A stretch of 57,481 nucleotides of DNA from Clostridia bacterium (lineage in GTDB: Bacteria; Bacillota; Clostridia; Oscillospirales; CAG-272): assembly GCA_017456145.1 (NCBI GenBank), contig JAFTJZ010000008.1, positions 1 to 57,481 of the forward strand, read 5' to 3'. Below, piece by piece: positions 1 through 7,028 of the stretch. A program made the position numbers and the translations under genes. Positions within the stretch are counted from its first letter, which is position 1; every line of letters begins with the position of its first letter. Under the pieces are notes generated by a model that saw only the letters and a list, made by a program, of their open reading frames with translations, did no database searches and had not been told where the DNA came from.

Positions 1-320
1 AGGTTGTGCGAACACAGCTTTCTAACTATAATAATCCTTTTGTTCACTTCTTTGTCACGCGACAAAGAAGTGAACCGAAGAAAACGCGCATAAGGGACCG
101 CTGTCCCTTATGTATCCCTGCTGTTGCTGCGCGCTAACGCAACCTTGCGGTTGCTGAGACGCGCGCGAAGGGGAAAAGTTCGATCATTCCTCCATCTCTT
201 CGGCACCGCCTCGAGATGGGTTGGAAGTGGTCATTTGGGATTTGATCAAATTGGGGCAGAATAATTATATTGTTTTGTGATAGAAACGGTCATTTGGAAT
301 TTTGCTAAAACTCTGTAGGG
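1..320 (-). repeat. Multi-hairpin dispersed element, copy A (inverted)
   Basis: This non-coding stretch is a minus-strand copy of the element seen at 31.3-31.9 kb. From the left it holds the end sequence TGTGCGAACA (7-16), a 14-bp hairpin with arms around TTCACTTCTTTGTC (about 43-75), a GGGAC hairpin (about 91-113), and the shared core around CCAACCCATCTCGAGGCGG, whose reverse complement is near 198-235. The hairpin arms differ from other copies by changes on both sides. No gene is supported here; reading frames over it are short and composition-driven. Confidence 0.75.
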
Positions 321-366
321 GAGAGTGGCTCCCTTGTCGCCATAGGCAACCTCATCGACAAAAAAA

Positions 367-1581
367 TCACACCAGGATTTCGTCTTCGGATTCGGAGGTA
401 TAGACCTCCTCGGCCTCCTCTTCGTTTTTGGCGGGGTGGCGGAGATTATGGACGGGGACGGGGTAGGAGGGAACGTCGAGGGAGGCGTTTTCCTCACCGA
501 GATAATAGCGTGGGAAGAGCTTATGCCAGACGCGGCAGCAGGCGAAGGTGTCGGCGACGGAAGAATGGGGGATGCCGTCCCAATCAATGCCAAAGCACGC
601 CATGGCATCGACCAGCGACGCGTGCAGCACGTCGGGGCGGTGCTCATGAATAAAGCGGACGAACTCATTGGCGCAGCAGCGCACCTTATCATGGAGTGCG
701 TTTCTCTCCGCCTCGGTATCGTAGATGTATTTGATATGGCTGTAGTCGGTCGAAACACCGTAGGCGATCAGGTTGTCCGCATTTTCAAACAGCTCCTTGA
801 TTTTTGGGGTCAGCTCGGCGAGTGTCGGCGCATCCTGCACCATGGCGGGGGTGATGCCGTGGATCTTTTCGGTGCGTTTCCATTTCTTTTTATGGATGGG
901 GCGGATGAGCGTATCCATGATCAGATCCTCATTGCCGTCAACGATGGAGATGGAGATGATCTCATCATGATCGTAGACGCCGGTCAGCTCCAGATCGAAA
1001 AAGAGAACGCGGGAGGGATCCATGCCGTAAGCCGCATGACGATGCTCGTCCCCTTCGGCGCGCAGCACGGCCATTTCCTCCTCATAGCACTTGCGGCAGA
1101 GCTTGCGGCGGTAGCGCACCTCCTTATTGCAGCGGATGCAATTGAGGGGCAAGCGGACAGCGGTCTTTTTGTCATAGAGATACAGGATGCTCTTGTCGCC
1201 CTTATAGGTATAAGCCACGGGCTCCTCGCGCACCTCATACATCATCTGGTGCAGCCGATCCTCGGTATAATAACCATAGGAGGCGGCGCGGCGAACGCTC
1301 ATGCGCTCAATGACCGTGCCCGATTCCAGTGTCATTTCCTCGCGAGGCTTGGCGGTGTCCTTGTACCAAAGCTCGGGGGGAGTCTCCTTGACGCGGGCGG
1401 GATCAAAGTAATAGATGATGCTGCCGTCGGTATTGAGATCATAAGCGACGGGGTCGCCCACGGGGGACAGATGCATCTGGGAGAGCATGGCGCGGGTCAG
1501 ATAGCGCTTGCTTTCCAGATCCTTTTTCTTGAGCTTGGGAATTTTGGCGCCGGAGCGCAGGGTGATGGTATTGTTGTTCAA
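367..1581 (-). CDS. DnaQ-like 3'-5' exonuclease domain protein
   Basis: A 404-residue protein whose C-terminal half is a DEDDh exonuclease fold. The first acidic motif FDLELTG lies near residue 190, a second Asp is in YGVSTDYSHI, and HSSVADT near 340 gives the catalytic His and last Asp. The middle (about 147-165) has CIRC and CRKC pairs, which look like a zinc ribbon. The N-terminal half repeats a YxxD/YYFD pattern of unknown role. The reaction would be 3'-5' removal of nucleotides from DNA or RNA; the substrate is unknown. I chose a TTG start at 1581 because AAGGAGG sits 6 bases upstream. An ATG at 1680 extends the frame by 33 residues but has no ribosome site. Transcription probably starts from a promoter near 1738-1766. 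Confidence 0.88.
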   Translation of the reverse strand: MNNNTITLRSGAKIPKLKKKDLESKRYLTRAMLSQMHLSPVGDPVAYDLNTDGSIIYYFDPARVKETPPELWYKDTAKPREEMTLESGTVIERMSVRRAASYGYYTEDRLHQMMYEVREEPVAYTYKGDKSILYLYDKKTAVRLPLNCIRCNKEVRYRRKLCRKCYEEEMAVLRAEGDEHRHAAYGMDPSRVLFFDLELTGVYDHDEIISISIVDGNEDLIMDTLIRPIHKKKWKRTEKIHGITPAMVQDAPTLAELTPKIKELFENADNLIAYGVSTDYSHIKYIYDTEAERNALHDKVRCCANEFVRFIHEHRPDVLHASLVDAMACFGIDWDGIPHSSVADTFACCRVWHKLFPRYYLGEENASLDVPSYPVPVHNLRHPAKNEEEAEEVYTSESEDEILV

Positions 1582-1737
1582 AACGAGCCTCCTTGTAGGT
1601 TCCGCCGCCCGAGATGCAAGCACGGCGCGGCGCAAACGCTTGTGGGTAGAATATAAATCAAACAGCGGCAGCTGCCGCATGATCGCAAAAGGATGTCATC
1701 GGTGCCGATGCAACCGAAAAATAGCACACTAACATAC

Positions 1738-1766
1738 ATTATACCATAGATCGGGACAAATTGCAA
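1738..1766 (-). promoter_or_regulatory. Promoter of the DnaQ-like gene
   Basis: Read on the minus strand this is TTGCAA, a 17-base spacer and TATAAT. It lies about 150 bases upstream of the TTG start, so the transcript has a leader containing an ATCGG/CCGAT hairpin and a GCGGCAGCTGCCGC palindrome. Confidence 0.7.
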
Positions 1767-1922
1767 GGGAAAAGCGGCGTAAAATATAAATTTTATTGCC
1801 GAAATTACAGCGCTCTGTGTTCTGTCGGGTGATTGATACAAGAAACAAGTTTTTTCGATAGATTTATTAACAAAAATGTCACAATATTGCGACAAATACG
1901 TTTGTTTTTTAAGCAATATGTA

Positions 1923-1951
1923 TTGACAAATGGAAAAAAATGAGGTATAAT
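1923..1951 (+). promoter_or_regulatory. Promoter of the SipW operon
   Basis: Consensus TTGACA, 17-base spacer, TATAAT. Just after the expected start point, TGCAAAG and CTTTGCA (about 1957-1980) can form a 5' hairpin in the leader. The 1582-2019 gap holds only this promoter, the divergent one and AT-rich sequence. Confidence 0.85.
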
Positions 1952-2019
1952 GATATTGCAAAGGCAAGGTGTCTTTGCACACTGAGAAATTAAAAAATAT
2001 ACAAGGAGGTATACTACCT

Positions 2020-2610
2020 ATGAAAAAGCTCAGTATTTTGGTCGCTCTTATTCTTTGCGTTACGATCGGAGGCGTGTATGCCACTTGGATCTATATCGGC
2101 GGAGATCTGGATCCCGCAAAATCCCAGATGTCCGTCGACCTTGCATCCGCCACCAATGACACTGCCTCGGGTACGTTGTCCATTGAATCCAATACGATTC
2201 GAATTATGATCGATCAAAAGGATCAGGATCCCGAGGGGGGCTACGATTATACCGCAGTTACCGAGGTCACGGGTGAGGTCGTCATCCGCTTTACGCCTCA
2301 TTTGGCTGCCAGTGAAACGGTTCAGAACAATGGCGTGGATTCTGTGGTGTATATTGATGCCATCAACAGCGGTACTTATGGCGGTAAAGAAATTTTCTCC
2401 ACAAGCAGTGTTCCGCTGGACATTGAGTGGGGGACAGCGACAAACGGTTATTTTGAAGTCACACTTACCGCAGAGCAGGTAAAGGGATTGCTGAATTTTG
2501 GTTCGTTTGAGTTGGATACGCATAACAAGTATACGGATTTCCAAACGGCGCTGAGCCAAGTGAATCTGGAGATCGTTCTGGCTGCAAAGACGAACACATT
2601 GAGCGAATAA
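2020..2610 (+). CDS. SipW-dependent secreted protein, TasA/camelysin-like
   Basis: A 196-residue secreted protein. An N-terminal hydrophobic segment (about residues 2-20) ends in GGVYATWIY, which matches the pattern of SipW-processed signal peptides (small residue, aromatic, Ala, then polar). The remainder is Thr/Val-rich and probably beta-structured, as in TasA and camelysin, which form extracellular fibres or surface layers. The start at 2020 is set by AAGGAGGT 9-16 bases upstream; an ATG at 1969 in the same frame lacks a ribosome site. The next gene is a SipW-type signal peptidase, which makes this its likely substrate. A strong hairpin follows the stop. Substrate status is inferred from the signal motif and neighbours. 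Confidence 0.82.
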   Translation: MKKLSILVALILCVTIGGVYATWIYIGGDLDPAKSQMSVDLASATNDTASGTLSIESNTIRIMIDQKDQDPEGGYDYTAVTEVTGEVVIRFTPHLAASETVQNNGVDSVVYIDAINSGTYGGKEIFSTSSVPLDIEWGTATNGYFEVTLTAEQVKGLLNFGSFELDTHNKYTDFQTALSQVNLEIVLAAKTNTLSE

Positions 2611-2622
2611 GGCCATATATGC

Positions 2623-2659
2623 AAAAGTATATCCCATGCCCGTCATGGGATATACTTTT
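2623..2659 (+). terminator. 16-bp hairpin between substrate and sipW
   Basis: AAAAGTATATCCCATG pairs perfectly with CATGGGATATACTTTT across a 5-base loop. It ends in TTTT and abuts the ribosome site (AAGGAG) of the signal peptidase gene. It could be a partial terminator or processing barrier that keeps substrate mRNA in excess of peptidase mRNA. Confidence 0.75.
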
Positions 2660-2673
2660 AAGGAGACCTGACC

Positions 2674-3555
2674 ATGACACCCTTTGATTTATATATATTT
2701 TTTCTGTGCCTGATCGTATTTACCCTTTTGACGGGGCTGTTTACGGTCATGCTGACGTACATCATCAAGCAGCAGCTGCGCCTGATCGCGCACGGGCTTG
2801 AGGATGAACGCATCAAAAAAGAATATGAGCGCGAGATCAACCGCAGCCGAGCGGCGCGGGTGGTTTGCCGCGCCCTCGGCACGGTGCTCCTTGCGATTGT
2901 TTTTCTTGCCTTTGCTGCGTCGGTCTATATACAACTGGCGAGCGATCGGGTGAGCGGCTCGCTTGCGGTGCCCAAGGTCGTCATGAGTACCTCCATGCAG
3001 TATCAGCACAGAGAGAACGAATATCTGACCGAAAACGGGCTTGAGCAGATTTCTATGTTCGATATCATCTTCGTTCATGAGCTGCCTGCCGAGGAGGAGT
3101 TGGAGCTTTACGATATCGTGATATATGAATATCAGGATCAGCTGATCATTCACCGCATCGTCGGCATTGAGGAGCCGAATGCTGCCCACCCTGATGAGAG
3201 ATATTTCCTTTTGCGGGGCGACTCCAACAAATATTCGGACGAGTTTCCCGTGCTCTACGAGCAGATGATGGCGATCTATCGCGGGCAGCGGATTCCGTTT
3301 ATCGGCAGCTTTTTCGCCTTTATGCAGTCCCCGGCGGGCTACCTGTGCATTTTGCTGGTGCTCTTTGCCGTGATCGCCACGCCCATTGCCGAGAAAAAGC
3401 TCTGGGCTGCCATGGTGGCGCGCCTGAAGGAGATCGGATACATCCCGCACGATGACGGTCAGGGCGGCGGCGATACCGCAGAGAATGCGCAGTCGCGGGC
3501 TGAACCGACGGCACAGCCGCCGACGGACAAGCCCGACGAAGGAGGAACGCCATGA
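2674..3555 (+). CDS. sipW: Signal peptidase I, SipW type
   Basis: A 293-residue membrane serine protease of family S26B, the archaeal/ER-type peptidase that Bacillota use to mature TasA-like proteins. There are hydrophobic helices near residues 5-30 and 70-90, then the catalytic domain: Ser in VMSTSMQY (about 110), His in IIHRIVGI (about 155) and Asp in LLRGDSN (about 178). This Ser-His-Asp set is typical of SipW rather than the Ser-Lys pair of ordinary LepB. A C-terminal helix (about 225-245) and a charged, Pro-rich tail follow. It sits between two proteins with SipW-type signal peptides and overlaps the second by ATGA, so it is translationally coupled. The family call is firm; the substrate pairing is inferred. 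Confidence 0.9.
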   Translation: MTPFDLYIFFLCLIVFTLLTGLFTVMLTYIIKQQLRLIAHGLEDERIKKEYEREINRSRAARVVCRALGTVLLAIVFLAFAASVYIQLASDRVSGSLAVPKVVMSTSMQYQHRENEYLTENGLEQISMFDIIFVHELPAEEELELYDIVIYEYQDQLIIHRIVGIEEPNAAHPDERYFLLRGDSNKYSDEFPVLYEQMMAIYRGQRIPFIGSFFAFMQSPAGYLCILLVLFAVIATPIAEKKLWAAMVARLKEIGYIPHDDGQGGGDTAENAQSRAEPTAQPPTDKPDEGGTP

Positions 3556-4592
3556 GACGGACGAGACTTTTCTCTTTGCTCGGAGTTTTGTTGTTGGCGC
3601 TCTGTCTGACGGTTTCGGGCGTGTGGGCGATGTGGATCTACAGCACCGACCCCGCTGACGTCGAAAGCACACTGGCGGCAAGTCTTGAGCAGTTTGTCTG
3701 GGAGGATATTTATATTATCGATGCGACGGTGCTCTCCGGGACGGACGGCACGGTGGACGGATATTCCTCCACGACCCTGCGCAGCAGCGTCACGCTCGAC
3801 GGGGCGCAGCAGGTGAGCATCGCCGTGACGGTGTACAATCACTCGCAAAAGACCTATCTGTATGCCAATACGCGGCAGGTCAGTTATGACAACGTGAATG
3901 TTACCTACAACGTCAATGAGGGCAAGGGCTTTCTTGACGGCGGCGCGACGCTCAATATGACCGTTACCTTCTCGACGGTCGGCGGCACGCTCACCGAGCA
4001 GACGCTGACCTCGGCACTGGAGCTGATGTTTGCCGAGGCGACGGGCGACCCGCACACGGTGGTCAGCGATGGCAACGACGCGGACAATATCAACACACTG
4101 TTTGCGGGAAATACGCGTTATGACGGAAACAGCACCGCCAACCGTTGGACCAACTGGGCGGCCGACGGGGAGGGACTCGGTGTCCCTGCGACGCTGACCG
4201 TTCTTTATCCCGACGAGCAGACCGTCAACTCCATCTCGTTTTACCATTTTGTGGACTCGGTCAAGCCTGTGAGCATGGAGGGCGTGGGCAGCTGTGATTT
4301 CCCGGTCTCCATCGACGTCTACTATCTGGACGACGACGGAACGTATCAGCTTTTGGGTGATTACACCGAGAGTCGAAATTTCACCGACGCTGCGCGGCGG
4401 CGGGGGGATGCGGTCTACGGTGTGAAGTTCGGAAACAGCAACAGCTACACCTATCTGACCTCGACGTACACCGGGGAGGCTCCCCGCACGACCTATACGC
4501 TCGGGCAGAGCATTACGACGCGCGCACTTAAGATCGTGCTGACGCCAAAGGCGCAGTCTTATGTGGGGCTGCTTGAGCTGGAAATAGAATAA
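3552..4592 (+). CDS. SipW-dependent secreted protein with discoidin-like C-terminus
   Basis: A 346-residue secreted protein, start ATG overlapping the sipW stop. The signal region (about residues 5-26) ends in SGVWAMWIY, the same arrangement as GGVYATWIY in the first gene of the operon, so the two probably share the processing enzyme. Residues 30-150 are Thr/Ser-rich and beta-like. The C-terminal 170 or so residues (from RWTNWA) resemble F5/8-type C (discoidin) domains: a run of strands, aromatic residues and a final VGLLELEIE, as in the usual IxELxV ending. This would suggest binding to glycan or a surface. The protein may be a minor or anchoring component of the fibre formed by its partner; that role is a guess. 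Confidence 0.75.
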   Translation: MRRTRLFSLLGVLLLALCLTVSGVWAMWIYSTDPADVESTLAASLEQFVWEDIYIIDATVLSGTDGTVDGYSSTTLRSSVTLDGAQQVSIAVTVYNHSQKTYLYANTRQVSYDNVNVTYNVNEGKGFLDGGATLNMTVTFSTVGGTLTEQTLTSALELMFAEATGDPHTVVSDGNDADNINTLFAGNTRYDGNSTANRWTNWAADGEGLGVPATLTVLYPDEQTVNSISFYHFVDSVKPVSMEGVGSCDFPVSIDVYYLDDDGTYQLLGDYTESRNFTDAARRRGDAVYGVKFGNSNSYTYLTSTYTGEAPRTTYTLGQSITTRALKIVLTPKAQSYVGLLELEIE

Positions 4593-4600
4593 TACCATAG

Positions 4601-4972
4601 GGGGCTGCGTCATAGGCGCAGCCCCTGCTCTTTGTCGACGAGCAGACTTGGGGCTTTGCCCCAACCCCCACTTAAGGTGCTTTTTCGAGAAAAAGCACCT
4701 TAAGAATCCTTAAAAAGCTTTTTCAAAAGGTTCATTTTATGGGTTTTCGCCCCATCGTGTTGGGTGGAGAATGCTTTGGTCTACAGTCTGAAGGGGTTGC
4801 GTCATAGGTGCAGCCCCTGCGCAAACAGCCGACGGGAGGCTGCTTTACCGCACGGATGTATGTTTTAACCTGCAAAACAGGTGAAATTTGCGGTGTTCAG
4901 CCGCAGAGCCAAAACGTCGAGGGGCGAGTATCAAATGCATTTTTGCATTTGACTCCCCCTTTTTTATACACT
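4601..4972 (+). repeat. Dispersed repeat R1, copy 1
   Basis: Starts with the hairpin GGGGCTGCG/CGCAGCCCC (4601-4625) and continues through CTTAAGGTGC hairpin arms to a CTACAGTCTG motif (about 4790). A second part then runs from a repeated GCGTCATAGGTGCAGCCCC to TTTGCATTTGACTC near 4960. A near-identical copy lies at 20171-20465 and a short one at 46077-46200. The first hairpin probably ends the SipW operon. No gene is supported in the 4593-5063 gap. Confidence 0.8.
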
Positions 4973-5006
4973 CCGATCGGTTGCATTAAAATCACCAAAC
5001 GGGCGA

Positions 5007-5035
5007 TTGACTTTTTCGGGTGGGCATGATATGAT
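5007..5035 (+). promoter_or_regulatory. Promoter of the HTH-OPRT/pyrF operon
   Basis: TTGACT, 17-base spacer, TATGAT, followed by a leader of only about 20 bases before AAGGAGG. There is no room for a PyrR-type attenuator, so control is more likely through an operator; the AT-rich dyad-like stretch ATATGATATGTATAAT overlaps the -10. Confidence 0.7.
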
Positions 5036-5063
5036 ATGTATAATCTAAATCAAGGAGGTTTAT

Positions 5064-5915
5064 ATGGTTTCAATTGCGGAAAGGATCAAAGCACTGCGCC
5101 AAGGGAAGCGGGTCACACAAAGTCAGCTTGCCGATGCGCTGGGGGTGTCGGCGCAGTCGGTCAGCAAGTGGGAAACGGGAGTCAGCGTCCCCGACATCTC
5201 CGTCCTGCCCCTGATCGCACGTTATTTCGGCATCACGATGGACGATCTGTTCGGTTATCGGCTCGACGCGCTGGGCTACAAGCAGCGGTTCATTCGCTTT
5301 ATGGCAGACAACGGAATGCTGCGTCTCGGGCAATTTCGCTTACAGAGCGGGCGGTTGTCGCCTTATCTGATTCACAGCGGACACTATCGCGCGGCGGGAC
5401 TTTTGGCAAGACTCGGGGCGTTTTTCGCAGAGGCTGTGCATGAGAGTGCGGCGGGGACAGCACTGTTGCTCGTGAATGAGGCGCGCGAGGTTCCGCTCGC
5501 CGTTGCCACGGCGATGACGCTGTACACACGTTACGGCAGCGATGTCGAATATCGGCAGATCGATGAGCTGACGCCCGGGGAGATCGCTGCGGAGCGCATG
5601 ACGCTGATCACGGATACTTTTACCTCAGGACAGACGCTGCAAAGTGCGCTTGCGGCGGTGCGGGCGCGCTGCGGCTGCTGCCCGCGCGAAGTCATCGTCT
5701 CGGTCGATCGCATGGAGCAGGCAGACGGCGCGCACCTCTCTGCCCGCCGTGTATTGGAGCGCGAATTTGGTGTGCATATTTGTTCCATCGTCACCTTTGA
5801 CGATATTTTGCAGGCGATCGACGACGGCATTATTGCAGGTACGGACTATATACAAGCAATGCGTGAATACCGTGCGCAATATGTACGCACACAATGTGAG
5901 GAGAAAAATATATGA
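5064..5915 (+). CDS. HTH (XRE) regulator fused to an OPRT-like domain
   Basis: A 283-residue two-domain protein. Residues 1-60 are a Cro/C1-type helix-turn-helix with the typical SVSKWETG recognition region. Residues 74-268 align by eye with PyrE: FRLQSGRLSPYLIHSG (91-106) matches the substrate-loop motif, LITDTFTSGQT (181-191) the PRPP loop, then SVDRME and FGVHICSIVTFDDI. The PRPP loop keeps one acid (TD instead of DD), and the RKxxKxH catalytic loop of true OPRTs is missing, with a shorter region in its place. I infer a non-catalytic sensor of PRPP, orotate or OMP that controls this operon, analogous to Bacillus PurR (HTH plus PRT fold). The alternative is a bifunctional enzyme-repressor. 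The gene overlaps pyrF. Confidence 0.8.
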   Translation: MVSIAERIKALRQGKRVTQSQLADALGVSAQSVSKWETGVSVPDISVLPLIARYFGITMDDLFGYRLDALGYKQRFIRFMADNGMLRLGQFRLQSGRLSPYLIHSGHYRAAGLLARLGAFFAEAVHESAAGTALLLVNEAREVPLAVATAMTLYTRYGSDVEYRQIDELTPGEIAAERMTLITDTFTSGQTLQSALAAVRARCGCCPREVIVSVDRMEQADGAHLSARRVLEREFGVHICSIVTFDDILQAIDDGIIAGTDYIQAMREYRAQYVRTQCEEKNI

Positions 5916-6892
5916 TGAAAAACGAAAATAGTACGGTGGATCGTCTGATCGAGCGGATTCTTGCGATGAAAAATCCGTCCGTGGTGGGGATTGATCCCGA
6001 TTACAGTAAAATTCCCGCCTGCTACCATGGCATCGGTGGCTCGGACGGAGACACCCTTGCGGCAGTCGCGGCAGAGATCGAATTCTTTGGAAAGGATATT
6101 ATTGACGCGGTGTGCGACATCGTGCCCGCAATCAAGCCGCAGATGGCGTTTTATGAAAAATACGGCTGGGCGGGAGTGCGGGCGTTCGAGCGGACGGTTG
6201 CGTACGCCAAGGAGCGGGGCTTGGTGGTGATCGAGGATGCCAAGCGGGGCGACATTGGCAATACGGCGTATGCGTACGCGCAGGGACATCTGTCCGATGT
6301 CGAGGTGAGCGGCGGCATGCGGGTACGAGGATATGACGTCGATTTTCTGACGGTCTCGCCGTATCTCGGCAGTGAAAGCCTTGCCCCGATGGTCGATGCC
6401 GCAGTGACGCACGGTAAGGGCATCTTTATTCTGGTCAAGACCTCCAACCGGAGCGCGGGAGAGGTACAGGACGCAAGGACGGCGCGCGGCGAGACGGTCA
6501 GCGAGATGATTGCCGATTATGTGGCAAACGAGGCAGAGCGCGCGGTGGGGGCGTACGGATATTCCGGCATCGGCGCAGTCGTGGGCGCGACGTATCCGCA
6601 GGAGATGCGTACTTTTCGGCAGCGGATGCCAAGGAGCTTTTTTTTGGTGCCCGGCTACGGCGCGCAGGGGGGGGCGGCGGCAGACGCAGTCGGCTGCTTT
6701 TGTGCTGACGGGCTTGGCGCAGTGGTCAATTCCTCGCGCGGGTTGCTGTACAGTCACATGAGCGAGCAGGAGCGTGCCGCGTGCACGCGGGAGGAATACC
6801 GCGCCCGCGTCCGTGCGGCGACGATCCACATGAGAGATGCGCTGCTCGATGCCTTGCGAAAGGAATACGGCAAGACGCTGTTGTATGGGTGA
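5912..6892 (+). CDS. pyrF: Orotidine 5'-phosphate decarboxylase, type 2
   Basis: A 326-residue enzyme converting OMP to UMP and CO2, the last step of de novo pyrimidine synthesis. The length and motif set fit the long type 2 family: GIDPDYSKIP at the N-terminus, IEDAKRGDIGNT (about 106-117) with the catalytic Asp/Lys pair, TVSPYLGSESL, and NSSRGLLY near the C-terminus for phosphate binding. The ATG overlaps the stop of the HTH-OPRT gene (ATGATG), so the two are translated together; a second ATG 3 bases later is equally possible. No other pyrimidine gene is in the window, so this is an isolated, separately regulated pyrF. Confidence 0.95.
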   Translation: MMKNENSTVDRLIERILAMKNPSVVGIDPDYSKIPACYHGIGGSDGDTLAAVAAEIEFFGKDIIDAVCDIVPAIKPQMAFYEKYGWAGVRAFERTVAYAKERGLVVIEDAKRGDIGNTAYAYAQGHLSDVEVSGGMRVRGYDVDFLTVSPYLGSESLAPMVDAAVTHGKGIFILVKTSNRSAGEVQDARTARGETVSEMIADYVANEAERAVGAYGYSGIGAVVGATYPQEMRTFRQRMPRSFFLVPGYGAQGGAAADAVGCFCADGLGAVVNSSRGLLYSHMSEQERAACTREEYRARVRAATIHMRDALLDALRKEYGKTLLYG

Positions 6893-6961
6893 AAAATCAC
6901 AAAAAACGGTGAAGTCCATTTCAAAAAAGGGAAATTTCGTTTCAAAAATCAGGAAAAACTC

Positions 6962-6991
6962 TTGACAAGCACCGCTGCGATGTGTTACAAT
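6962..6991 (+). promoter_or_regulatory. Promoter of the first GxGYxYP gene
   Basis: TTGACA, 18-base spacer, TACAAT. The -10 covers 6986-6991, which rules out the ATG at 6990 as a start codon and places the real start at 7029. Confidence 0.8.
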
Positions 6992-7028
6992 GAATTACTT
7001 CATTTTTCACAACGGAGGAAACCATGAA

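Noticed and set aside
436-1656. Long plus-strand frame of 406 codons opposite the DnaQ-like gene
   Set aside because: It mirrors the real gene in the antisense frame, has no ribosome site or family motifs, and its composition (Gly/Ala/Asp/Val/Ile) is typical of antisense to GC-rich third positions.
3459-4664. Minus-strand frame of 401 codons opposite the second SipW substrate
   Set aside because: No start signal, no recognisable domain, rich in His/Arg/Gly, a shadow of the plus-strand gene.
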